Below the pieces are notes generated by a model. That model had not been told where the DNA came from. It saw nothing but the letters and a program-made list of their open reading frames with translations, and did not search any database. Positions 1 through 7,898 of a stretch of 64,000 nt of DNA are shown in pieces; the first letter of the stretch is position 1; every line of letters starts with the position of its first letter. The DNA comes from Kribbella voronezhensis (GTDB lineage: Bacteria > Actinomycetota > Actinomycetes > Propionibacteriales > Kribbellaceae), in NCBI RefSeq assembly GCF_004365175.1, contig NZ_SOCE01000001.1, positions 173,154-237,153 on the forward strand, in the 5' to 3' direction. The position numbers and the translations under genes are program-made.

Positions 1-113
1 CCAACACCCACGCTCACAGTTCCCCCGACACCCCGCGAGCGACCGGATGACCCCGTCAGTTCGAGCCGCGACGGAGGGGCGCGAAGCGGTCTTCCCCGCC
101 GTACCCCGAACGC

Positions 114-605
114 TCAGCTCTTGTCGAAGTCCTCAGGTGTTACGTGGTCGAGGAATTCGCGGAAGCGTTCTACTTCCTCTTCTTCGACGACCTCGTCGTC
201 GTCGGTCTCGCTGTCCGGGACGGGGATGCCGGCTTCGGCGAGGATCTCCTCGGTGCAGAAGACGGGGGTGCCGGTGCGCAGCGCGAGGGCGATCGAGTCG
301 GACGGCCGGGCCGAGATCTCGGTCTTGTCGTCGAAGACGATGATCGCCTCGAAGACGCCGTCGGTGAGGTTCACGATCCGGACCTGGCTGAGCGTGTGCC
401 CGAGGACGCGGATGGTCTCCGCGAACAGGTCGTGGGTCAGCGGCCTCGGAGGCTCCATCCCCTGCTGGGCGAAGGCGATGGCGCTCGCCTCGGCCGCACC
501 GATCCAGATCGGCAGGTACCGCTCGCCGCCGACCTCCCGGAGCAGCACGATCGGCTGACTCGAGGGCATCTCCACCCGTACTCCGACCACGTCGACTTCG
601 CGCAC
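114..605 (-). CDS. Bifunctional nuclease family protein (DUF151)
   Basis: A 163-residue protein with the conserved DUF151 core: the segment around residues 31-60 contains PIWIGAAEASAIA followed by PRPLTHDL. The C-terminus (about residues 130-146) is a strongly acidic tail. Some members of the family have reported DNase/RNase activity, but the cellular role in actinobacteria is unsettled. It is the last gene of the conserved block that also holds garA, gcvH and ftsR and corresponds in position to Rv1829 of M. tuberculosis. It lies 158 bp downstream of ftsR on the same strand, so it may have its own promoter. The family call is firm; the function is not. Confidence 0.88.
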   Translation of the reverse strand: MREVDVVGVRVEMPSSQPIVLLREVGGERYLPIWIGAAEASAIAFAQQGMEPPRPLTHDLFAETIRVLGHTLSQVRIVNLTDGVFEAIIVFDDKTEISARPSDSIALALRTGTPVFCTEEILAEAGIPVPDSETDDDEVVEEEEVERFREFLDHVTPEDFDKS

Positions 606-763
606 AGCTCCAGCCTACTCTGCGGGCCGACCCGGGGTAGGCCCGTGGGGTGCGCCCGACCACATCGTCACCCGCCGGAGGCAACCCCGTTGCCACACGG
701 ACATGGTCGACCCGCTCGAAGCGGCTCACCAGCACACCGCAGTACGCGACCAGCGCCCGACGG

Positions 764-1447
764 TCAGCGGGTGAGGCGCGAGCGGACCAACGCAGCGTGC
801 AGGCGAACAGCCAGGGCAGCCAACTCCTGGGTCTTGTCATCGCGGCGGTGGCTCATCACCTGTTCGATCAGGCCCACCTCGCGGTCGGCCGCCGTACGGA
901 ACGGGCGCAGGTGCCGCGGTTCGATCCCGTACTGCGCGAACTCGGCGGCCGTCTTCGCCACGAGAATCGCGTCGCCGTCGTAATGGTTGCCCCGGGCCAC
1001 CACCAGGTTGTGGCTCTCCAGTTCGTCGAGCAGTTCGACGCTGATGCCGGCGGCAACCCGCAACTCCTCGCGGGTCAGCTTCAGTTCGGTGCCATACGTC
1101 CCGAACTCCTCGGCACCCGGGAGTTCAGGTGGACCGGGCAGGTCGGACGGCGCGACCGGCGGTCCACCGGGTGACGGACGCAGGCCGCGGTCCATCGCCT
1201 CGAGGTGTTCTTTGATCACCCGCAGCGGCAGGTACTGGTCACGCTGGGCGGTCAGGACGTAGCGCAGCCGCTCGATGTCGGCGGCACTGAACTTGCGGTA
1301 CCCCGATGCGGTGCGTGCCGGCGTCACCAGTCCTTCCGCTTCGAGGAAGCGGAGCTTGGAGATGGTGACGTCGGCGAACTCGGCCTGCAGGATTTGCAGC
1401 ACCTCACCGATGCTGCTGCCACCAGCCGACGGGTCAGGCTTGGCCAC
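764..1447 (-). CDS. ftsR: MerR-family regulator FtsR
   Basis: MerR-type helix-turn-helix protein. The N-terminal part has the recognition segment SKLRFLEAEGLV followed by ASGYRKFSAADIERLRYVL, as in FtsR, the actinobacterial regulator that activates ftsZ. The neighbour order garA-ftsR-DUF151 is the one seen in corynebacteria and mycobacteria. A GTG at 1447 overlaps the end of garA by 14 bp and was chosen as the start. A longer frame opens at 1492, but its first 15 residues lie entirely within garA and are unlike the family. The protein is about 227 residues; its C-terminal effector or dimerisation part has no recognisable ligand domain. Confidence 0.85.
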   Translation of the reverse strand: MAKPDPSAGGSSIGEVLQILQAEFADVTISKLRFLEAEGLVTPARTASGYRKFSAADIERLRYVLTAQRDQYLPLRVIKEHLEAMDRGLRPSPGGPPVAPSDLPGPPELPGAEEFGTYGTELKLTREELRVAAGISVELLDELESHNLVVARGNHYDGDAILVAKTAAEFAQYGIEPRHLRPFRTAADREVGLIEQVMSHRRDDKTQELAALAVRLHAALVRSRLTR

Positions 1448-1955
1448 TGGCGTAGTACACCAGGCGGTACTTGCCGATCTGGACCTCGTCACCGTTCGAC
1501 AGCAGCACCTCGTCGATCCGGTCCCGGTTCACGTAGGTGCCGTTCAGGCTGCCGACGTCGCGCACCTTCACACCCTGGGCGTCGCGCCGGAACTCGGCGT
1601 GCCGGCGCGAGACGGTGACGTCGTCCAGGAAGATGTCGCTGTCGGGGTGCCGGCCGGCCGTGACGACGTCGACGTCGAGCAGGAACCGGCTGCCCGCGTT
1701 CGGGCCACGCTGGACGATGAGCAGCGCCGACCCGGCCGGCAGGGCGCCGACCGCGGCCTCGTCCTCGGCGGACAACTGCTCGCCCTGCTCGAAGCGCTCG
1801 GTCTCGGGCTCGACGCTGATCGGGGTCAGCATCGCGGTGTCGGTCACGCCGGGGGCGGGCACCGGACGGTCCGCGCCAGGGAGCATCGTTCCGCACTGCG
1901 AGCAGAACCGGCTGCCCTCGGAGTTCTCGTGCCCGCACTGGTTGCAGAACGGCAT
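1434..1955 (-). CDS. garA: FHA-domain metabolic regulator GarA/OdhI with an N-terminal zinc ribbon
   Basis: A 173-residue protein. Residues 4-21 hold a four-cysteine zinc ribbon (CxxC...CxxC). A C-terminal FHA domain (about residues 75-165) includes SAGRH-like AGRHPDSDIFLDD, SRRHAEF and GSLNGTYVN, almost identical to mycobacterial GarA. GarA/OdhI proteins bind 2-oxoglutarate dehydrogenase and glutamate enzymes and are switched by PknG/PknB phosphorylation of an N-terminal ETTS motif. That motif is not seen here; the corresponding segment reads VTDTAMLTPIS. The start at 1955 follows GGGAGG with good spacing. The zinc ribbon is absent from mycobacterial GarA. The gene overlaps ftsR and follows gcvH after a terminator. 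Confidence 0.88.
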   Translation of the reverse strand: MPFCNQCGHENSEGSRFCSQCGTMLPGADRPVPAPGVTDTAMLTPISVEPETERFEQGEQLSAEDEAAVGALPAGSALLIVQRGPNAGSRFLLDVDVVTAGRHPDSDIFLDDVTVSRRHAEFRRDAQGVKVRDVGSLNGTYVNRDRIDEVLLSNGDEVQIGKYRLVYYASGQA

Positions 1956-2040
1956 GCTGTGATCCTCCCGATCGCCGGTGGTCCGGCGACGTCTAGTAGA
2001 CCCCGTATGACAAGTGTGACCGGCCGGGCAAGACGGCCGG

Positions 2041-2070
2041 GACCTCAACCCTCGACCAGCGGTTGAGGTC
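2041..2070 (-). terminator. Rho-independent-type hairpin after gcvH
   Basis: A perfect 10-bp inverted repeat (GACCTCAACC / GGTTGAGGTC) with a 10-base loop lies 11 bp beyond the gcvH stop codon and before garA. There is no clear U-tract, which is usual in high-GC actinobacteria. It probably separates gcvH transcription from garA-ftsR. Confidence 0.65.
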
Positions 2071-2081
2071 CGGACAACCTA

Positions 2082-2462
2082 TCAGTTCTGGTCGAGCTGT
2101 CCCTGATAGGTGTCGGCGTCCATCAACGCCGCGACCTCTTCGTCGTCGTCGACCTCGATGTCGAGCAGCCAGCCCTCGCCGTACGGGTCGGTGTTGACCA
2201 GGTCGGGCTGGTCGGCCAGTGCCTCGTTGACGGCCCGCACGGTGCCGTTCACGGGCGCGAACAGGTCGCTGACGCTCTTGGTCGATTCGAGCTCACCACA
2301 CGAGTCGCCGGCCCGCACCGCGGTGCCGACCTCGGGCAGCTGGACGTACACGATGTCGCCCAGGGCGTCCTGCGCGAAGTCGGTGATGCCGACTCGCACC
2401 GGGCCCTCGCCGGCCTTCACCCATTCGTGTTCGGCCGTGTACTTCAGGTCTTCGGGGTACAC
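2082..2462 (-). CDS. gcvH: Glycine cleavage system H protein
   Basis: A 126-residue lipoyl carrier protein that shuttles the aminomethyl group between the P, T and L proteins of the glycine cleavage system. The lipoylation lysine is Lys62 in ELESTKSVSD. The N-terminus, YPEDLKYTAEHEW, is typical and fixes the start. The length matches the family. The other gcv genes are not in the window; in actinobacteria gcvH often sits with garA as it does here, which may reflect the link between GarA and nitrogen/2-oxoglutarate metabolism. Confidence 0.97.
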   Translation of the reverse strand: MYPEDLKYTAEHEWVKAGEGPVRVGITDFAQDALGDIVYVQLPEVGTAVRAGDSCGELESTKSVSDLFAPVNGTVRAVNEALADQPDLVNTDPYGEGWLLDIEVDDDEEVAALMDADTYQGQLDQN

Positions 2463-2492
2463 CTCGGTCCTCTTTCGCTCAAGGGTCAGGGC

Positions 2493-3419
2493 TCACTTGG
2501 TGGGGCTGGGCGCCGGGCGAGCGTAACGATGCTCGTCGGCGGCGTGCAAGGCGGTGATCTGTACCAGCGGCAGCTCGGTCACTTCGGCGGTGCCGCCGAT
2601 CTGCGGACCGGTCACCTCACTGACCAGACCGCCGGGGAAGTTGGCCGCTTCGGCGAGGTTGTGCGACTCGCCGATCGCCTCGATCACGTACGGCGAATTG
2701 ACCTTCTCCCCGTCGACCTTGACGCCCGGGGCGTCGTCGGTCAGGTCCGTACTGGCGACCACCCGGACCGACCCGTTGATCTGGATCGCCTCCGCCCCGG
2801 CGTCGCGCAGTTCCTCGATCGCGTCGAGCAGGTTGCTCGACTGCATCTTGCCGTCGGGGTCGTTGAGGGTGATCCGTACGCCGGGTCCCTGCGCGGGCAT
2901 CGTACCGGCCAGGATGCCGAGCACCCGGACCTGCTGCTCGGCCTGCTCGCGCGCCGTCTGGGCCTTGTCGGCGCTGGAGGCCAGGCTGTTCTTGCGCGCC
3001 TGCAGTTCGGCGATCTCGCTCTCCAGCCGGCGGGTGTTCTGCCCCAGGCCGTCCAGGATCGCGATCAGGTCCTCGCGGCGGGCGTTCTGGTAGCCGTCGT
3101 CGGCGCGGTTCACCCGGACCTGGACGACCGCCATACAGGCCACCAGAGCCAGTACGACGGCCACGATCGCCTGACCGCGCGACGGCTTGAACCCGGCCCG
3201 CAGCCTTCGCAGCGCCAGGTTCGGCAGCTTCGCCTTCGGCATCGGCGTCGGCGTCACCGGATGCGCCGCACCGGCCGGCTCGACCGCGTCGGCAGGGGCA
3301 TGCTCGACCGCATCGGCACGGGCCGGCTCGGCCGGCGTCAGCTCGGCCCGCGTCGGCTCGGCCGGCGTCGGCTCGGGCGGCGACGGCTCGGGCGGCGGGG
3401 TGGGCTCGTCGGTACTCAT
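2493..3419 (-). CDS. DUF881 family membrane-anchored protein (second copy)
   Basis: A 308-residue protein with a Pro/Glu/Ala-rich N-terminal region of short repeats (EPTPAEP, ELTPAEP). One transmembrane helix follows at about residues 75-95, then a coiled-coil stretch, then the conserved DUF881 C-terminal domain (PGVRITLNDPDGK...IEELRDAGAEAIQINGSVRVV). It is probably a bitopic envelope protein with its DUF881 domain outside. The start at 3419 is one base after the stop of the small basic protein gene; a longer frame from 3494 would overlap that gene. It corresponds to Rv1825. The biochemical role of DUF881 is unknown, though the cluster is linked to the cell envelope and division. Confidence 0.85.
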   Translation of the reverse strand: MSTDEPTPPPEPSPPEPTPAEPTRAELTPAEPARADAVEHAPADAVEPAGAAHPVTPTPMPKAKLPNLALRRLRAGFKPSRGQAIVAVVLALVACMAVVQVRVNRADDGYQNARREDLIAILDGLGQNTRRLESEIAELQARKNSLASSADKAQTAREQAEQQVRVLGILAGTMPAQGPGVRITLNDPDGKMQSSNLLDAIEELRDAGAEAIQINGSVRVVASTDLTDDAPGVKVDGEKVNSPYVIEAIGESHNLAEAANFPGGLVSEVTGPQIGGTAEVTELPLVQITALHAADEHRYARPAPSPTK

Positions 3420-3420
3420 C

Positions 3421-3753
3421 TCAGGCCCTGAAGACGTGCCGCCGGATCGCGGCCATGTTGGTGAAGATCCGGATCCCCAGCACGACCACCACACCGGTGG
3501 ACAGCTGGGACCCGACCCCGAGCTGGTCGCCCAGGTAGACGATCAGCGCCGCGATCAGCACGTTGGAGATGAACGAGACGACGAACACCTTGTCGTCGAA
3601 GATCCCGTCCAGGAACGCCCGCAGCGCCCCGAACACCGCGTCGAGCGCCGCCACCACGGCGATCGGCAGGTAGGGCTGTGCCCACTCCGGTACGTCGGGC
3701 GCGACGATCAGACCGACCACCACGCCGATCACCAGACCGAGTACGGCGATCAT
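3421..3753 (-). CDS. Small basic family membrane protein (Sbp)
   Basis: A 110-residue hydrophobic protein with three to four transmembrane segments, starting MIAVLGLVIGVVVG and containing LPIAVVAALDAVFGALRA, characteristic of the small basic family. It corresponds to Rv1824. The start at 3753 overlaps the upstream DUF881 stop as ATGA, a translational coupling. In Gram-positive bacteria this family is often encoded next to division genes. Function beyond membrane localisation is unknown. Confidence 0.85.
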   Translation of the reverse strand: MIAVLGLVIGVVVGLIVAPDVPEWAQPYLPIAVVAALDAVFGALRAFLDGIFDDKVFVVSFISNVLIAALIVYLGDQLGVGSQLSTGVVVVLGIRIFTNMAAIRRHVFRA

Positions 3754-4589
3754 TTCGGCCCACCCACCTTCGCGTACCGCAGCGCGATGGTCGCATCGGC
3801 TGGCACCAGCAAGGAATCCTCCGTCGTGATGGTCATCCGGACATGAAAATTGCTGACCAGGTACTGCACCCACTGGCCACCGGAGCTCTGCGCGAACCGG
3901 GCCGGCATGGTCCCCGTCTCGCCGATCGCGAGCACCGTGTACGGCGGGGTCAGCGAGGTGTAGCCGACCGTGATCGCGCTACCGGCCCCGCGGATCGCGG
4001 TGAGCGAGGTGAGCCGGTGACCGTTCACCGAGATCGCCTCGGCGCCCGCTGTCCACAGGCCGTTGACCAGCTGCTGCAGGTCGACGTCGAGCAGCCGGCC
4101 CTCTTTGTCGTTCGCGTCCTTCGCGTCGTCGACCACGGCCTTCAGACCAGGGCCTTTCACCGCGACGGCGCCGGCCTGCAACTCCAGCTCGTCCAGTTGC
4201 TTCTGCAACGCGGCACCCGAACTCGTGTTGCTCAGCCCACCCGCCTGCAGACCCCGTACTTCGTCCGCGAGCTTGGTCTGCTGCCCGCGCAGATCCGCCA
4301 GCCGGGTATCGGCCTGGTTGATCCGGGTGATCAGTTCCTTGCGCTGCTTCTCCGCCTCGGGTGCGCTGCGGTAGTTCTGCGACGCGGCGACGGCCAGCAG
4401 GAACCCGAGGACGGCCAGAGCGGTCACCAGGATCACGCGGTGCCGGGGCCGGTTGCGCTGGGTCGGCCTGGCCCGCGCCGCGACGGCGTACCCCTCGTCG
4501 AGCGGGTGCGCCATCAGGTTGTTCAGCAACGACATGGACGCATCGACGCGGCGCTGCTGACCTTGCTGTCCGGGTGGGGACTGAGTCAC
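3750..4589 (-). CDS. DUF881 family membrane-anchored protein (first copy)
   Basis: A 279-residue protein: cytosolic N-terminus of about 50 residues, a single transmembrane helix at about 52-69, a coiled coil at about 75-115 (AEKQRKELITRINQADTRL), then a DUF881 domain (GPGLKAVVDDA...GAEAISVNGHRL). It starts with GTG in a GTGA overlap with the phosphatidyltransferase gene and overlaps the small basic gene by ATGA, so the three are one transcription unit. It corresponds to Rv1823. The two DUF881 copies flanking Sbp may form a complex with it; this is inference from gene order. Confidence 0.85.
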   Translation of the reverse strand: MTQSPPGQQGQQRRVDASMSLLNNLMAHPLDEGYAVAARARPTQRNRPRHRVILVTALAVLGFLLAVAASQNYRSAPEAEKQRKELITRINQADTRLADLRGQQTKLADEVRGLQAGGLSNTSSGAALQKQLDELELQAGAVAVKGPGLKAVVDDAKDANDKEGRLLDVDLQQLVNGLWTAGAEAISVNGHRLTSLTAIRGAGSAITVGYTSLTPPYTVLAIGETGTMPARFAQSSGGQWVQYLVSNFHVRMTITTEDSLLVPADATIALRYAKVGGPK

Positions 4590-5185
4590 GACCCGGCCGG
4601 CCCGCTGATCGGTTTCACCGTCTGGATCAGGTGCCGCAGCTGCGCGAAGTACAGAGCACCCGCCCAGTAGTACAGCGCCGTTCCCCAGATCGCGAAGGCC
4701 CAGCCGAACACCCGGGCCAGCAGGTTCAGCGTGCTGTCGCCGTCACCCAGCAACAACAGTGGGAACGCATACAGCAGGCAGAAGGTCGCGGACTTGCCGA
4801 GGAAGTGCACGGGCAGCGCGTTGAAGCCGCGGCGGTGCAAGGCCGGCAGGGTGAACGTCAGCAACAGGTCCCGCAACGGCAGCGCGATCGCCAGCCACCA
4901 GGGGATGATGTCGCGCAGAGCCAGGCCGAGCACGGTCGCGAAGATGTAGAGCCGGTCGGCCACCGGGTCGAGCATCTGCCCGAGCCGCGTGGTCTGGTTC
5001 ATCCGCCGGGCGATCTGGCCGTCGGCCCAGTCGGTGAAGCCGGAGACCGCCAGCACGAGCAACGCCCAGCCGTCTTCCTTCGGACCGAGAATCAGCCACA
5101 GGAAAAGTGGCACACCCAGCAACCGCAAGAAGCTGAGTGCGTTCGGGATCGTCAGTACCCGGTCGGACACTTCCAAGTCCGGCAC
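4586..5185 (-). CDS. CDP-alcohol phosphatidyltransferase (PgsA-like)
   Basis: An integral membrane enzyme of about 199 residues. The complete signature is present: Asp52, Asp55-Gly56, Ala59-Arg60, Gly69, Asp73 and Asp77. These residues bind the metal and CDP-diacylglycerol in phosphatidylglycerophosphate and cardiolipin synthases. The position matches pgsA2 (Rv1822). The exact alcohol substrate (glycerol 3-phosphate, phosphatidylglycerol or other) cannot be told. The GTG start at 5185 follows GGGAGG by five bases; the much longer open frame upstream (to 5542) is compositionally non-coding. First gene of the four-gene coupled unit running down to the second DUF881 gene. Confidence 0.87.
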   Translation of the reverse strand: MPDLEVSDRVLTIPNALSFLRLLGVPLFLWLILGPKEDGWALLVLAVSGFTDWADGQIARRMNQTTRLGQMLDPVADRLYIFATVLGLALRDIIPWWLAIALPLRDLLLTFTLPALHRRGFNALPVHFLGKSATFCLLYAFPLLLLGDGDSTLNLLARVFGWAFAIWGTALYYWAGALYFAQLRHLIQTVKPISGPAGS

Positions 5186-5634
5186 GCGATCCTCCCTCGG
5201 TTCTCCATCGCCCCTGTCCCGGTCGTTACTGTACTTGGGCCCACCGACAGCTTCCGCCCCGGCCACTCCGGGGAATCCCGCCTTTGTCCCTGACCAGGCA
5301 ACCGCCCTCCCCCGCCCCCGGCTACGCCCGCCGCCGACCAGCAACCCGACAGCAACCCGATCGAGACCTGAACCGCCCCGCCGGACCGGCTCGCAACACC
5401 TGGTCCGAGCTGACCCCTTGTAACGCGCGCCGTAGGTCCCGCGTCCGCGCGCACAACCACGACCTGCCACGAGCGCGACTCCGGCTGCCACCGCGACCGG
5501 TACCCCGCCGCCGTCCCTGATGCTTGCTCGGGGCAACTTCATCCCGTTCGGCGACGTGTTCGCGCGACTCAGCCGTCCCGATCCCGGACGGACCTGCGCG
5601 GATCTATCGTGGGGGCGGAGAGTGGAGGGGTGCG
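5186..5634. other. Intergenic region between two divergent operons
   Basis: About 450 bp of GC-rich sequence upstream of both the phosphatidyltransferase gene (minus) and the DGPF/ECF42 pair (plus). It must hold both promoters. No convincing gene, RNA or repeat was seen; open frames here are unlike proteins. Confidence 0.5.
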
Positions 5635-6006
5635 ATGAGGTTCTTGATCCTGATCTACGGCAACCCGGAGTCGCGGGAGGTGTGGAAAGGGCTGACCGAG
5701 GAGCAGCAGCGAGAGGCGATGACCGGGTACGTCAGGTTGCACGAGGCGCTGACGGCCAGTGGTGAGCTGATCGCATCCGACTCGCTCGACGATCCCGCCA
5801 CGACCAAGCAGGTGCTGGTCCGCGACGGCACCGTGATGACCACCGACGGGCCGTTCGCCGAGGTGAAGGAGCAGTTGGCCGGGTTCTACCTGGTCGAGTG
5901 CGACACGCTGGAGCGGGCGATCGAGATCGTGCCGCAGATCCCCGAGGCCGCGTTCAGCATCGTCGAGGTGCGCCCGGTCCGGGATCTGAGTGGCCTCACC
6001 TCCTGA
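5635..6006 (+). CDS. YCII/DGPF-domain protein, partner of an ECF42 sigma factor
   Basis: A 123-residue protein with a dimeric ferredoxin-like YCII fold, carrying the diagnostic DGPF motif (TDGPFAEVKEQLAGFY). Genes of this type are the usual neighbours and targets of ECF42-group sigma factors. The start follows GGAGGGG with 5-base spacing. It is followed after 6 bp by the sigma gene, so the two form an operon. DGPF proteins are thought to serve in stress or antibiotic responses, but the molecular role is not established. Confidence 0.9.
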   Translation: MRFLILIYGNPESREVWKGLTEEQQREAMTGYVRLHEALTASGELIASDSLDDPATTKQVLVRDGTVMTTDGPFAEVKEQLAGFYLVECDTLERAIEIVPQIPEAAFSIVEVRPVRDLSGLTS

Positions 6007-6012
6007 GCCCTG

Positions 6013-7236
6013 ATGCCGCACTCCCCTGCCTCAGCCGAAATCGAGGCACTGCTGCGCGAGTTGGCGCCGCAGATCCTCGGCCCGCTGGTCCGTCGGTACG
6101 GCGGCTTCGACACCTGCGAGGACGCCGTACAGGAAGCCCTGCTCGCGGCGTCGCAGCAGTGGCCCGAGGACGGCCTGCCCGAGAACCCGCGCGGCTGGCT
6201 GATCACCGTCGCCTCGCGTCGCCGGATCGAGATGCTCCGCAGCGAGGCGGCCAGGCAGCACCGCGAGTTGGCTGTCTCTTTGCTGGAACCGGTCGACCAA
6301 CCGCCGGCCGCCGACGCGGACGACACGCTCACGTTGCTGTTTCTCTGTTGTCACCCAGCACTCACCACTCACTCGCAGATCGCGCTGACCCTGCGCGCTG
6401 TCGGCGGTCTGACCACCGGCGAGATCGCCCGCGCGTTTCTCGTTCCCGAGTCGACGATCGGCCAGCGGATCAGCAGGGCGAAGGCGAAGATCAAGGCCGG
6501 CGGGGCGGAGTTCCGGTTGCCGCCGCCCGAGGAGTTGTCCGGCCGGCTGGCCGCCGTACTGCATGTGCTCTACCTGGTCTTCAACGAGGGATACACCGCG
6601 AGCTCGGGCGAATCCCTGCACCGGGTCGAGCTGAGCAGCGAGGCGATCCGGCTGACCCGCCAGCTCCGGGACCGGCTGCCGGGCGAAGGCGAGGTAGCCG
6701 GGTTGCTGGCGCTGATGTTGCTGACCGATGCGCGCCGGCCGGCCCGGGTCTCGACCGATGGTCTGCTGATTCCCTTGCCCGAACAGGATCGCAAGCTCTG
6801 GAATGCCGATGCGATTGTTGAGGGCAACGAGTTGATCAGCAGAACGTTGCGTGAGGCACCTATTGGCCCGTACCAGCTCCAGGCAGCCATCGCGGCCGTC
6901 CACGACGAGGCCACTCGTGCCGAGGACACCGACTGGCGGCAGATCCTGGTGCTCTACGAATTGCTGGAGTCGCTCGCGCCCGGCCCGATGGTGAGCCTGA
7001 ACCGGATCGTGGCGGTCGCGATGGTGCACGGTCCGGGGGTCGGTCTGGAGCGGCTGGCGACGGCGGAGCAGGACCCTGCCTTGAGAGGACATCACCGGCT
7101 GGCCGCGGTACGGGCTCATCTGCTCGACCTGGCCGGGGAGAAGGAGGCGGCGCGGGAGGCGTACCAGCTCGCCGCCCGCCTCACTCTCAGCGTCCCCGAG
7201 CGGAACTATCTGGAGTCCCGCGCGGCATCGTTCTAG
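6013..7236 (+). CDS. ECF42-type RNA polymerase sigma factor with C-terminal extension (DUF6596)
   Basis: A 407-residue sigma factor. Residues 1-80 hold sigma region 2 (FDTCEDAVQEALLAA, NPRGWLITVASRR). Region 4 is at about 115-165 (LTTHSQIALTLRAVGG...STIGQRISRAKAKIK). The rest is the long helical/TPR-like extension typical of ECF42 (FNEGYTASSGE; LVSLNRIVAVAMVHGP-like). The group has no anti-sigma gene; the extension is thought to control activity. It forms an operon with the DGPF gene upstream. Its stop is one base from the stop of a convergent gene. Confidence 0.92.
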   Translation: MPHSPASAEIEALLRELAPQILGPLVRRYGGFDTCEDAVQEALLAASQQWPEDGLPENPRGWLITVASRRRIEMLRSEAARQHRELAVSLLEPVDQPPAADADDTLTLLFLCCHPALTTHSQIALTLRAVGGLTTGEIARAFLVPESTIGQRISRAKAKIKAGGAEFRLPPPEELSGRLAAVLHVLYLVFNEGYTASSGESLHRVELSSEAIRLTRQLRDRLPGEGEVAGLLALMLLTDARRPARVSTDGLLIPLPEQDRKLWNADAIVEGNELISRTLREAPIGPYQLQAAIAAVHDEATRAEDTDWRQILVLYELLESLAPGPMVSLNRIVAVAMVHGPGVGLERLATAEQDPALRGHHRLAAVRAHLLDLAGEKEAAREAYQLAARLTLSVPERNYLESRAASF

Positions 7237-7237
7237 C

Positions 7238-7825
7238 TCAGCTGTTGGCTACGGCGTAGCGGAGCAGGAGGTTGTCGGAACCTTCGGACCTGCGGGTGTC
7301 GATCAGTGTCAGCGGCGGAACGTCACCGTCGGCGAAGGCGGTCGTGCCGCCGCCGAGTACCACCGGGCCGACCATCAGGTGCAGTTCGTCGACCAGGCCG
7401 GCCCGCAGCAGGTCGTTCCACAGCGTCCGGCTGCCGAACATGATGATGTCGCCGCCGTCGCCCTGCTTGAGCTCGGCGATCTGCTCGTGCGCGTCCTCGC
7501 GCCGCACGATCCGGGTCGTGTCGGACCACGGCGCCGTGTCGTCGGAGGTGATGCTGTCGGAGACGACCACCTTCTGGATCGCGTTGTCGCGCCGGGAGAT
7601 CTCCTGCTGGTCCTCGGTCGCGTCCGGCAGGTCCACGACACCCGGCCAGAACCCGCGGAACATGTCGTAGGAGTTCCTGCCGAGCAGCAGGGTGTCGGCG
7701 GTGCCGAGCCGCTCCGCGCAGTACGCGTCGAAGAAGTCACCCATCGGCAGCAGCATCACGTTGTCGCCGGGGCCGGTGATGTAGCCGTCGAGCGAGACGA
7801 TGTTGTGAACGATCAGCTTGCGCAT
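7238..7825 (-). CDS. Dihydrofolate reductase/RibD C-terminal family protein
   Basis: A 195-residue member of the RibD_C (deaminase-reductase) family. The N-terminus MRKLIVHNIVSLDGYI and the internal LLGRNSYDMFRGFWPG and GGDIIMFGSRTLWNDLL are typical. It is an NADPH-binding fold; paralogues of this length are numerous in actinomycetes and rarely have an assigned substrate. It is convergent with the ECF42 gene and lies 73 bp downstream of the next sigma gene on the same strand, so it may be co-transcribed with that sigma factor. Confidence 0.85.
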   Translation of the reverse strand: MRKLIVHNIVSLDGYITGPGDNVMLLPMGDFFDAYCAERLGTADTLLLGRNSYDMFRGFWPGVVDLPDATEDQQEISRRDNAIQKVVVSDSITSDDTAPWSDTTRIVRREDAHEQIAELKQGDGGDIIMFGSRTLWNDLLRAGLVDELHLMVGPVVLGGGTTAFADGDVPPLTLIDTRRSEGSDNLLLRYAVANS

Positions 7826-7898
7826 CTCAGTACTCCTTCATCCTCGGCGTGCGCTTGGCCGCACGCTTCGAAGAGGTAGAGACAGCCGGGTTCGCGGA

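Noticed and set aside
1..113. Possible gene end at the left edge
   Set aside because: No frame with protein-like content ends here; the plus-strand frame from 47 is antisense to the DUF151 gene.
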